NCBI RefSeq assembly: GCF_000142905.1
Contig: NW_013657674.1
Location: forward strand, 225,472 to 289,471
Direction: 5' to 3'
DNA length: 64,000 nucleotides
Source of the DNA: Thecamonas trahens ATCC 50062
Taxonomy: Eukaryota; Apusozoa; Apusomonadida; Apusomonadidae
Positions 46,426 through 55,746 of the stretch are shown here, in pieces. The notes beneath the pieces were generated by a model, which saw nothing but the letters and a program-made list of their open reading frames with translations, did no database searches and had not been told where the DNA came from. Within the stretch, counting starts at the first letter, position 1; each line of letters opens with the position of its first letter. The translations under genes and the position numbers were made by a program.

Positions 46426-47359
46426 ATGAAGCCTGACACCATTCTCCAGTGTATGGACCGTGCCTCCCTCCCCCCCCCCCCCCCCCACCCCCTTGCCCCA
46501 TCCCCTCCCTCCCCTCTCACCCTCACCCTGATCGAACACCCCCCTTGCCTGCCCAGTTGATGTCGGAGGGACGCTGTTCAAGGCCCGGTGGTCGCTGTTT
46601 GGCAACTCGCCGGCTGTTGCGGCGCTCTTCCCCAAGCCGAAGAAGTCATTGTGTGTCTTCCTGGACTGGGATGCAGACTCGTTTGCCAGGGTTCTCTCGT
46701 TGCTCCGCTATCGCTCGCTGGCGGCCGTGCCGGCCAACGCTCTCGCGCCCGACGAGACATGGCGCCTGGTGCGGGATCTCGAGCGTCTAGGCTTGTGGGC
46801 CGACGGCGCTCCGGCCGAGGGCATTGATGCAGAGACTGCTGCCACCCTCGAGCCGCTGGTGGCGCTGCTGACCGACCACCCGCTCGCCACCGCCGAGACC
46901 GCCGCCAACGCCGCCGACGCGTCCGACTCCGCCCCCAAGACCAAGTACGGTTGCGGCCGCGTCGGCCTCGGCTCGGAGCTCCTGTTCGACAAGACCGTTG
47001 ACGTCGAGCGCGCCGTCAAGTACAACATCCATTGCGGGACTGCGGCGTTCAAGCTCTCCGAGGTCATCACCAACGACGACGGCGACGTCGATGTCGTTCC
47101 GCGCCTCATCACCCTCAACCGCATCAAGGCCAAGCTGCAGGAGCCCAATGGCCGTGCCCTGCGCAAGGCGCCGTACACCCATGACGCCATCCATGTCAAG
47201 ATTGACCCCACCGTCCACGCCCCCACCCAGTTCTCGCTCACTCTCCGCGATCAGCACTTTACCATCGAGTGCCCCACCCATGCCGAGGCCCTCATCGCTG
47301 CGCTCTCCATTCGTCGCTTTAAGGAGAAGTTCATGGTGGTCACTCGCCTCGAGACATAA
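46426..47359 (+). CDS. BTB/T1 (KCTD-like) domain protein
   Basis: Exons 46426-46450 and 46557-47359 (donor GTATGG, acceptor CCAG) give 275 residues. The join creates TILQFDVGGTLFKARWSLF, the N-terminal strand-turn of a T1/BTB domain (VGGT motif), followed by FPKPKKSLCVFLDWDADSFA and LRYRSLAAVPANAL, the rest of the T1 fold. Residues about 135-275 form a beta-rich second domain (ITNDDGDVDVVPRLITLNRI, FSLTLRDQHFTIECPTHAEA) that is not recognised. KCTD proteins are often adaptors for Cullin3 ligases. The T1 call is good; partner unknown. Confidence 0.78.
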
Positions 47360-47366
47360 CATCCTC

Positions 47367-48039
47367 TCATGCTGCAGATCCCGACACCGATCCGCCTGCG
47401 CTCCCAAACAGAGGCCTCTTGCCCCCGATCGGAAGCAGCGAAAAGAGCACAAGCACACAGCCCCACAGCAGCATGAGGATCGTTACAATGAGCCCCAGTC
47501 CGCCCGTGCTGATGATGAGCACGCCGAGGAAGATGAACCAAAAGCCCATGCCCCAGAACTTGCCCAGCATCGCCACGTTCTCCATGAGCGGCCCAGGCGC
47601 CACCAGTTCCACAGCGATGATGACGCAAACGAAAAATCTACCCTCGTCAAGCCGCTCGAGATGAGTTGTGCACGATCGATCCCCACACCCCCCCCCAACC
47701 GCGTGGCGGGCAGCGCCACAGATGCTGACGGGACACAAAAGCAGTGCGACGTACATGAGGAAGCAGCCAATAATAACCGATTTGGCCGAGCCAAAGGGGA
47801 TGATCAAGGCGATAAAGACATAGACGCCATACAAGCCAGCTACAAAGAGAGTATCACGATCGTGCCCATAAGCATACGCCCAAGCCAAGTGAGTGAGTGT
47901 GTTGTGCCCGCTCTGTCTACCGATGACGCCTGAACGGCTCATCAGCGTCCACGCTTCCACGCAACTGGAGCCTCGCGTCCGTACCCAAGAACATGGTGAT
48001 GAGTGCCACAACGGCATTGAACAGGCCTTCGGAACCCAT
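47367..48039 (-). CDS. COPI-associated-protein-like tetraspan membrane protein
   Basis: Three exons, 48039-47985, 47839-47755 and 47637-47367, donors GTACGG and GTACGT with TAG acceptors, give 136 residues. The splices join frames into four hydrophobic segments: LFNAVVALITMFLAGLYGVY, VIIGCFLIFFVCVIIAVELV, LGKFWGMGFWFIFLGVLIIS and GLIVTILMLLWGCVLVLFSL. Small size, four helices and the short charged loop after the second helix match the COPI_assoc (PF08507) family of Golgi/ER membrane proteins. The tail is Ser/Gly-rich. The family is suggested by pattern alone. It is convergent with the BTB gene, only 7 bases apart. Confidence 0.6.
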
Positions 48040-48438
48040 ACGAGAATGATATGTGTAACCTGACCAGAGAGTGAATGAGTGCGGGCTACTGTACGTCCTT
48101 CGCGGCAGATAACGGCTCGCTTTTTGTTCACTGCCAAGGCACAGGTGACGCCAGGGTGACGACACTCGGATAGCGGAGGCTGGCAGAGCCAATCAAGTCG
48201 AGGCTTTGGGAAGGTTGAAGACGGGCAAAGGGTTTTGATGGACGGAGATGGTGGTCATGCTACTGGTTTTATCCGTTGATGGCACGGAGAGGACAGATAT
48301 GTCCACGTGTTCCAGCACACGACATCAACGCCCAGCCTCCTGGTACTCCCCCCACACACATGTTGATGACAAGTTTGCCGAGTATTGCTTGCATGTACCA
48401 GTTCAATTCTTCCTGCTGTGCCACACCAGAAACCACAG
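48040..48438. other. Spacer with no visible gene
   Basis: About 400 bases upstream of the COPI-associated-like gene and downstream of the Tap42 gene. It likely holds promoter and 3' UTR sequences. Nothing distinct was recognised. Confidence 0.35.
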
Positions 48439-49677
48439 TTATCCGTTGTTCGCCATCATGTTGCCCGAGCCGCGCGGGTTGGCATCCTTAAAGTCGTCCC
48501 ACTCGCGGGCTGCGTAGACGGCAGCGTCCGACTCGCCATCAGGGTCGTCGTTGGCCTCATCGGGCTCGCCCGACTGTGCAGCCGCAAGCTTGCGAGCCTG
48601 CTCTGCCATCATCACTTGGACGTCCTCGGGAGACGGCAGCTTGCCCGCCGCCATCTGCGCTTCGGCCCACTCCTCGATCGACATCGTCGGCTTGTTGGGG
48701 TTGGAAAACACCCGCATCCGCTCGACGTCGGCCGGCGAGATGGTGACCTTGGACATGGCCGGGCCAGAGGAGGCACCAGCCGAAGACGACGCCGCAGCGC
48801 GCTCGCGGTCGGCTTCCAGCTGCCGCTCGCGCGGGTCGCGCTGAGCTTCGCGCGCTGCCATTTGCTTGAGCGCCCCAATCTCCCGCTGGAGCATCAGCGC
48901 CTCGTCCAGAGCCGTCAGCACATTCGACTTGAACGCGCACAGATGCATCTCGCGATACTCCTCCTCCAGCTCTGGGTTGAGATCGATAAGCGCCTCGTCG
49001 GCGTCCGCCACGGCCGTCTCCAGCTCGCCCGCGCGCCGCTTGAGAGCAGACGCCTCGCGCGCCCGCGCAATCTTGATGGTCCGCCGGTCATCGTGCGAGA
49101 GTTCGTCCAGCTTGGCCGCCGCATCAATCTGATCGGCAGTTACGATGCCGTAGTGCTCAGCAAGCGCAAGAAACTCGTTCATCTTGATCCAAGCCGCAAG
49201 CACCCGCCGCAGCCGGGCCTTGGCCTCGAACGGCGTATCCTGCACCGCCGGCAGCAGTAGCGCCATGTGGAAGCGTGCAGAGAGCAGCGGAAGATCCTGC
49301 GACCGCACATCCTCCAGCTCTTCGTTCCGCGAAAACACTCCCGCTGCATCAATGGCCTGCAGCAGCTGATCAAGCGCACCCAGCGTGGCCTCGATCTGTG
49401 TCCGCACCACCTCGGACCGCGTGTCCGCATCTCGCAGCGCCTCTGCCTTTCTACTCTCGCCACACCCCATCCATCACCATGCAAGGAGCCCACCCGTCAA
49501 GCCAAGTCAGTCCCCAGCATGCTTCGCCCCTTCCCACCCCCCTCCCCTCCGCCCACTCCCCCCCCCTCCCCTCCCTTCCGGTCGCCCCACCGCCACCACC
49601 ACCGCCACTCTCACGTACGCCACCAGCTCCCGGTAACGCCCGTGGAGAGAATGTCCAGAGTCCCCAGCCTCGGCCAT
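48439..49677 (-). CDS. TAP42: TAP42/alpha4 (IGBP1) PP2A regulator
   Basis: Exons 49677-49619 and 49450-48439 (donor GTACGT, acceptor TAG, phase 2) encode 356 residues. The N-terminal exon supplies MAEAGDSGHSLHGRYRELVA and continues as a helical bundle: LGALDQLLQAIDAAGVFSRN, LLSARFHMALLLPAVQ and LRRVLAAWIKMNEFL. The C-terminal motif REWDDFKDANPRGSGN is the family's DWDDFKDDNPRGxGN signature. Tap42/alpha4 binds the catalytic subunits of PP2A, PP4 and PP6 and links them to TOR signalling. Without the first exon the frame would begin with a deceptive MGCGES at 49470; the intron model is preferred because its GTACGT donor and phase fit and the N-terminal helix is completed. Confidence 0.86.
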
Positions 49678-49884
49678 GGTAAGGATAAAGAGTGAGGTGA
49701 TACCCCCCCCCACCCCACACACACACACCACCACATCCCATATCCCCATCCTCGTCACCCTCCCCGTCTTGTGGCCGGCCCTGACCTTGAACCCTAGCCT
49801 GCTCAGCCTCTGCCGGGCAAGCGTAGACCACTCTAGACAACCTCACACAAGGTCTCTCGTCTGCATGCTCTACGATTTAACTTG
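49471..49884. other. Tap42 first exon, intron and upstream sequence
   Basis: Covers the Tap42 intron (49451-49618), its first exon and about 200 bases of upstream sequence with a C-rich block at 49704-49740 and CA repeats. No separate gene. Confidence 0.5.
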
Positions 49885-50989
49885 TTACATGTTCTTGTGC
49901 ATCCCGATGTTGGCCAGGAACTTGGAGATCGACTCGACGCAGACCTTCTCGCTGTCGGACGGAGTTGACGAGCCGAGGGTCGACGGGTCGAGGCATGTGT
50001 CGCCGCCGGCGAAATCAAGAGAGTCAGCACCCTCGATCTGCTGGACCTTGGCGTGATGGCACGCCACCAGGGCGTCCAGCGTCGTATCCGTGTTCTTGGC
50101 GCCCCACCCGCCCCAAGACGACGAAGGGTTGTCCAACGCATCGCCAAAGGCCTTAAACTCGGCCTTGCACTCGGATGCGTCCGTCACCAGCACAGACAGC
50201 CTGCCCTCTCTCTCTTCATAAGTCCGACACGCATCATCACCTTCATCAACCACATGCGAGCCCTGACACCACTACAGCGCGTAGCACACCGGTGCGCCTC
50301 CATCGCACGGAGCACACTCATCACACTCTTGCGCATCATCTCGCAAGCCACACACACGCACCCCACTCCCTTTCTCCACCCCTATCCAGCCATCGGCAGC
50401 TGAGCAATTGAGCAAAGTTCAACGACCAGGCAGGCGCACTCTCCATCGTCACGGACACGGACTCCTGCCCGCCAGGGAGCCACAGAGCGCAACCTCCACG
50501 GACCCATGGTACAGCCATTCCATGAGCCCAGCCTGTACAACACCAATAGAAGATACAGAGACGGAGGGGGAGGACGAGGAGGAGGAGGAGGAGGGCGAGT
50601 GGAAGGGGGTAGAGGTGGGGAGGGGGTAGGGGGGGAGGGTGGTGGGGGGGGGAGGGGGCGGCAACGCGACATGGATCGGTGGAGGAGAGGGGGAGGGGAT
50701 GGGGGGGGGGGGGGGGGGGAAGGGGAGGGGGAGGAAGGGGAGGGGGGGGGGGAGTAGATGTTAGATTTGCGTACACCTTCTTGGAGCAGCGCTCTGCACC
50801 CATGCGGATGGCTTGCAGGAACTGGCCGCAGAGGCGCATGTGGTCCGGCCCTGGCTGGGCCACGTCGGGCAGGCCATGGGCGGCAAGGCACTGGCCGTAG
50901 CCCTCCTGGAGCTGGGCAAACTCGGGCGTGTGTGTGCAGTACTGGAGGAGGAGGGCACGGAGGCCGTCGGCGTGGGTGTTCGACGCCAT
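49885..50989 (-). CDS. Unknown Cys-containing helical protein in two exons
   Basis: Exons 50989-50775 and 50200-49885 (donor GTACGC, acceptor GCAG, phase 2) encode 176 residues. First exon: LRALLLQYCTHTPEFAQLQE, GYGQCLAAHGLPDV, MRLCGQFLQAIRMGAERCSKK. Second exon: VLVTDASECKAEFKAFGDAL, LVACHHAKVQQIEGADS, and EKVCVESISKFLANIGMHKN. Cys residues recur at helix ends, reminiscent of twin-Cys helical-hairpin proteins, but spacing does not match CHCH precisely. The 574-base intron is almost entirely pyrimidine on the coding strand. The join is supported by donor type and phase, not by homology. Confidence 0.5.
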
Positions 50990-51115
50990 GATCGTTAGAG
51001 AGAGATGTGTGTATCCGCATCCGCTCCTTCCTCCCCTCGCCTACTCTCCGGTGTCCATCACCACTGCTGTGCCCGGGCTGTTACTTTGCGGGCAGAGCCC
51101 GCCGACCGAGCTCAG

Positions 51116-52800
51116 CTAAACATCAGCCCCATCGACGCCGCCAGACTCACTCGCTGGCGGCTCGTCCTGGAACAGTGACAGGCGCGCGGCGGCGGCGGCA
51201 GAGGTCGAGGCTGCTGCCGCTGCCTCTGCGGCGGCAGCAGCAGAGCGAGACGCCGACGCAGGCATCCGGATCGGCGAGACAAACGGGGCCCGCTTGCGTG
51301 ACGGCGGAGTCGCTGTGGCCATTGCAGCGAAGCTGGTAAGGTGCGCTGGTGTGTGCGGAGCGGCAACGGAAGCCCGCGGCGGAGATCCGAGAACGAGCGA
51401 GTGGGTTGTCGGAGATGAGCGGAGGTGAGCAAGTTCGCGAATCCGGACGGCATCGGCGAGCGCAGAGACATGCGCAGCTGGTGCAGGAACCGGCGGTGCC
51501 GGCGGTGCAAAGAATCGAGGCGGCGGTGGCGGCGGCAACTGGGCGTAGTGGCGTGCTCCAAAGTGGCTGCGCTCCGGAAGCGCCGCGGCATACAGCGATG
51601 GACGCGCTTGGCTGGCAGAGAGCGATGCGACCTCCGCCTCCAGCCGCGAGATGCGATCGCTGCTATCACTTCTGGCCACCAGTGCTGCTACTTGTGCAGA
51701 GAGCTCGCGGAGCTCGGCATGAATTGTAGCCGAGTCGTTCAACGCCGGTGACGGGCTCGGGAAGTCGACAACTGCCGCTGTAGGTGAGGCCGGGCAAGGA
51801 GCCGGAGCCGGGCAGGTAGCCGGAGCCGGACCGGCTTCAGCAGCCGGGGCAGGTGCCAAAACGCCTGCCAGCTCGGACTCCATCATGCGAGTCATGGCCT
51901 CAGCTCGAGCCGCCCGCTCCATGGCTGCGTACATACGCTGCGACATGGCCTCAAGCTGTGCCTCGGCTGCCTCGGCTCGGGCCCGGTACGCATCGCGCGC
52001 GTCCAGAGCCTCCGCCAGTGCCACGTCCATGGCGGTAATCTCGCGGACGTCGACGGTGACCAAGTGCTTGACAAACGACAGATCGTCCTCTTCATCGTCG
52101 TAGACGTACTCGTCGTCGCCATTGTCGCCCCACGGCGTGTCACGCCCGGCTGCCCATTGTGCCGGCGTCCCGGGCGTCGTCTGAGTCGTCGCCGCAACTG
52201 ATCGCGGCGGAGTCTTCTGCACTATTTCGGCCATTGGTGCAGCAGATTGCTCCACTTGCTCTACCGGCAACTTTGATTCTGTATCTGCCTCCAGTGCCGG
52301 CTGCGATGGCGCCCGCCTACGCCTGCGCCTTCGCTGGCCTCGCAGCTTAGTCCCGCCAGGTGTCAGTGCCACAGGACCGCGACGTTGCATCCGTGCATCA
52401 AACTGCCCTCAGAGCCATCAGTATGCCCGTTCCGTCCAGTAGCATAGACATCCCACCGTACATGTTACCCGGTCCAAGCCATGCCAGATGCGTGTGAGTG
52501 CGGAGGAGAGGGGGGGCGAGAGGGAGGGGGGCGGGGCGGGAGGGGGCGTACCAAGCTCTTGCCTCGCTCGTGTAACCGGGCACGTGTAGACGGAGTGTAC
52601 AGCCCATGCGTAGCCATAGCCCACTGCAGTTTGGGTGGCTGACGGTATGAAGTCGAGAGAGGCGTGTTGCTAGCAGTGGTTCCGGTTGGAGGGACCTGAG
52701 CCTGTGCTGGTGGGTGGGGTGCCGCCGCTCGCGCGCGGTCAATGGTGGCGCGCGCAGTCGATGGCGGGCTTCGAGTACCAACGAGGCTCGGTAGCCGCAT
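51116..52800 (-). CDS. Unknown Ala/Pro-rich coiled-coil protein
   Basis: Exons 52800-52552 and 52402-51116 (donor GTACGC, acceptor GCAG, phase 0) give 511 residues. The N terminus is Ala/Pro/Thr-rich, followed by a basic RGQRRRRRRRAPSQP patch, an acidic DEYVYDDEEDDL stretch and a coiled coil (AMDVALAEALDARDAYRARA, AEAAEAQLEAMSQRMYAAME). A second heptad region (LRELSAQVAALVARSDSSDR) follows a Pro/Ala linker. The C terminus is Ser/Pro and Ala-rich. No recognised domain. Basic plus acidic plus coiled-coil architecture would suit a nuclear or cytoskeletal scaffold. The first exon was added because its donor and phase match; it is less certain than the second. Confidence 0.55.
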
Positions 52801-52921
52801 GTTCAGTCAAACAGATCTGAGCATCTGAGCGCGATGGGCGACGGTGGTGGCTTTACTCACTATGCACTCTGATCTGGTCAGCAAATAATGGTGTTTACGG
52901 CCCATAGCTCATGCCCACGGC

Positions 52922-55162
52922 TCACGGCTCGGACTCCAGCAGGAACATCGGGCGACCTTGGTACATGTACCACCAGCCATCAAAGCTGGCAATGGCGGCG
53001 AGGGGCTCAGCGTCGAGTTTGGCGACGCCAGTGTCAGTAAAGAGCTTGACCTCGCTGCCAAAGCTTGGCTTCGTCCACGAGTAGTTGTAGCTGCCAGAAC
53101 TGACAGCAGACCAAAGCTGGCCGGCAGAAGACACCGCGCCAAGCGGGGCCGGGCCTGAGAACCGGACCTTGCCGCCATCGAGGCGGCGAACGGAACCACA
53201 CATCGGTTTGCTTGCAGCCCACGAGAGGCAGACAAGGCCGGTCTCGCTGTCGACAGCGACGTCGCTGGCGTCAGCAATGTCCAGAAGCGACGGCAGCAGC
53301 TCGTAGTGCGGCTGGCTGACCTGATCGCGGACGGAGCGGCCCGAGGTGGTCACATCACTCGAGCTGCCGCCGCCGCGGTTGCGCCGCTCGCGCCGACTCT
53401 CCAGCTTGGACGCGCAGGCTGCAGCATACTCGGCACCGGGATCCCCACAGCCAGTGCGGCAGACTCCGCTTGAAAAAGAAGTCGAGTCAGCGAGCGCGTT
53501 GTTGTCCATAGCTAGCATTCTCCAGCCTCCAAAGAACGCGTAGCGACCCAACGAGACAGACTTGCCGTACCAGTACCGGGCGTGCTGCCGCCACAGCAGC
53601 GGATCGTCAAGGAGTCGCCAAAAGTAAGTGCAGGTTGAGGCAAGCGCGGCTAGCGCCGGCGCCGGGCACATGGCAGCAATAGCGTAGTGGATCTCGGTCG
53701 GAAGCTCGGCAAGGATGCCAGTGAGTGGACGCGCCAAGCGTGCTAGATCCGGCAAGCGCGAATCGGCCAGCGTAGCTGGTGACGCCAGGTGTGGGCCGCA
53801 GTGCGCGGCAAGAACAGCGCGCTCGGTTGCGCTGCCGGCAAGGTATCGCGCAACACCATCGCTGGCAACAATCCAGGTTCCGTCGGCACGGCGAACCTGG
53901 CTGGCCCAGCTAGCCTGGTCGTGGAGCACCAGTGTAAGCTCATGGTCGTGGAGTAGGATAGGCCGGTTTGCATCCACCGACCGCAGCATCACCCCCGGCA
54001 GATCATGCAGATCCAAGCCGGTAGCCGATGGTGTGCCGGCCAGCGACTGGACAGCAAGCGTAGGCGTGCCATTGATCCCGTGCTCGCACTCGAGCCGGAG
54101 GTGGCGAGCGACTCGAAGTGTGCAACGGAAACTGGCGGTGCACCCCGCCCAGGCCATCGGGCACTTGTGGAGCTGGCGCGAGCCCACAAAGTCGTCCATG
54201 CCCAGCACACCCTGGTTGAGGGCGTCAAGCGTCACCGCTTCGGCGCGGGCAATCACCACATGCCACGGCCCAACCCGCCACGGATCAACCACCTGATGCC
54301 CGGCGATAGAGCCGTGGCCGAAGAAGACGCCCGGACCCGAGCCGACACGTCCTGCTCCAGCCCACGCCTTGAGCATGAGTGCGTACTGATGAATCGGGTT
54401 GGAGCGGGCGGCGATTGCGGCAAAAACGCCGTCGCAGCCTGGCAACGCACCCATCCACACCACTTGCCCGCGCACAGGCGGCACGCCATGCGGCAGCGCC
54501 ACATTGACCGGCGCGCCATCGTACAGGTGCGAGCCGTCGACGGCGGGCGGTGGGAGATGGTGGACAGTGTAGTCGTGCGGCATGCGGGCCGTCGGATTAA
54601 ACGCTTCGCTCAGCTCAGCCCACCGCACGATCTCGGCCTCGCCCATCACGCTGCGCAAGATGTGCAGCGGCGGCACAAACACAACCTGCCGGGCGTAGTA
54701 CGGATAGCCGTACTCCGACACGCTGTTGACGCTCGCCTCGATGATGAGCCCGGCGCACGCTGCCAGCACTTTGGCAGACACATTCATCGTGGCCTCGAGC
54801 GAGAGCTCGGACTGCGATGAGCTCGCCGTCCACCCGTTGCCCAGAATGGTCAGCCTCGAGACCCTGCGCGATAAGCCAGCCTCGGCCATGAGGACAAGCA
54901 AGCGCTCCAGCATGCCAGCCAGCGGCGGATCGAGCGAGGTGGGCATCGGTGCCAGCGAGATAGTCAGATACTCTAGCATCGGCCCAGAGAGCGCGATGCG
55001 GAGTGCAGCCTCGCCATCGCCGCCCCACAGCATCGGCTGCGGCGGAATGCCTTCCATTGTCAGCGCGGTGATGTCTGTCATGGCCTGCTCCGTGAGCTCA
55101 GGCGCCGGCCACGCGACAGTGACCACGCCACGGGTCGGAGCAACAGGTTGCTGGCTAGGCAT
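52922..55162 (-). CDS. F-box protein with large N- and C-terminal domains
   Basis: 746 residues from 55162. An F-box lies at about residues 480-531: LTGILAELPTEIHYAIAAMC, then LAALASTCTYFWRLLDDPLL and WRQHARYWYG. F-boxes bind Skp1 to bring substrates to SCF ubiquitin ligases. The N-terminal 460 residues are folded and rich in hydrophobic strands and helices (for example EYLTISLAPM, WAELSEAFNPTARM, FRCTLRVARHLRLECEHGIN) but I recognise no domain. The C terminus is beta-strand-rich (DVAVDSETGLVCLSWAAS, LWSAVSSGSYNYSW), perhaps a partial propeller or lectin fold. The F-box in the middle of the chain is less common than an N-terminal one. Confidence 0.78.
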   Translation of the reverse strand: MPSQQPVAPTRGVVTVAWPAPELTEQAMTDITALTMEGIPPQPMLWGGDGEAALRIALSGPMLEYLTISLAPMPTSLDPPLAGMLERLLVLMAEAGLSRRVSRLTILGNGWTASSSQSELSLEATMNVSAKVLAACAGLIIEASVNSVSEYGYPYYARQVVFVPPLHILRSVMGEAEIVRWAELSEAFNPTARMPHDYTVHHLPPPAVDGSHLYDGAPVNVALPHGVPPVRGQVVWMGALPGCDGVFAAIAARSNPIHQYALMLKAWAGAGRVGSGPGVFFGHGSIAGHQVVDPWRVGPWHVVIARAEAVTLDALNQGVLGMDDFVGSRQLHKCPMAWAGCTASFRCTLRVARHLRLECEHGINGTPTLAVQSLAGTPSATGLDLHDLPGVMLRSVDANRPILLHDHELTLVLHDQASWASQVRRADGTWIVASDGVARYLAGSATERAVLAAHCGPHLASPATLADSRLPDLARLARPLTGILAELPTEIHYAIAAMCPAPALAALASTCTYFWRLLDDPLLWRQHARYWYGKSVSLGRYAFFGGWRMLAMDNNALADSTSFSSGVCRTGCGDPGAEYAAACASKLESRRERRNRGGGSSSDVTTSGRSVRDQVSQPHYELLPSLLDIADASDVAVDSETGLVCLSWAASKPMCGSVRRLDGGKVRFSGPAPLGAVSSAGQLWSAVSSGSYNYSWTKPSFGSEVKLFTDTGVAKLDAEPLAAIASFDGWWYMYQGRPMFLLESEP

Positions 55163-55210
55163 GGCGTGAAGGCAGAGTGAGAGAGGTGAGGTGAAAGGAG
55201 AGGGAGGGCT

Positions 55211-55224
<14 letters not shown>

Positions 55225-55241
<17 letters not shown>

Positions 55242-55249
55242 GGGGGGGG
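55225..55249 (+). repeat. Poly-G run beside an assembly gap
   Basis: Twenty-five consecutive G upstream of the F-box gene start, preceded by GT repeats. The gap begins 23 bases later, and the other gap edge is T then G runs, so this composition probably caused the gap. Confidence 0.95.
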
Positions 55250-55272
55250 TACGTCTTGTTGGATCAGCTGAC

Positions 55273-55642
55273 NNNNNNNNNNNNNNNNNNNNNNNNNNNN
55301 NNNNNNNNNNNNNNNNNNNNNNNNNNNNNNNNNNNNNNNNNNNNNNNNNNNNNNNNNNNNNNNNNNNNNNNNNNNNNNNNNNNNNNNNNNNNNNNNNNNN
55401 NNNNNNNNNNNNNNNNNNNNNNNNNNNNNNNNNNNNNNNNNNNNNNNNNNNNNNNNNNNNNNNNNNNNNNNNNNNNNNNNNNNNNNNNNNNNNNNNNNNN
55501 NNNNNNNNNNNNNNNNNNNNNNNNNNNNNNNNNNNNNNNNNNNNNNNNNNNNNNNNNNNNNNNNNNNNNNNNNNNNNNNNNNNNNNNNNNNNNNNNNNNN
55601 NNNNNNNNNNNNNNNNNNNNNNNNNNNNNNNNNNNNNNNNNN
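55273..55642. other. Assembly gap (N run)
   Basis: 370 N between the F-box gene and the AprA-like gene. Sequence on either side is homopolymeric (G run before; T run then G run after). Gap size may be an estimate. Confidence 0.99.
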
Positions 55643-55746
55643 TTTTTTTTTTTTTTTTGGGGGGGGGGGGGGGGGAGGGCTTCTGTCAGGCCGAAAAGGC
55701 TGTGTTAACTAACTAACTGATTGGGGGTGCTTGGGGCGGTGGCTCT

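Noticed and set aside
49451-49470. A start MGCGESRK at 49470 that looks like an N-myristoylated, palmitoylated Tap42
   Set aside because: The frame before KAEALRD is intron; a GTACGT donor at 49618, a TAG acceptor at 49451 and matching phase give a better N terminus from 49677.
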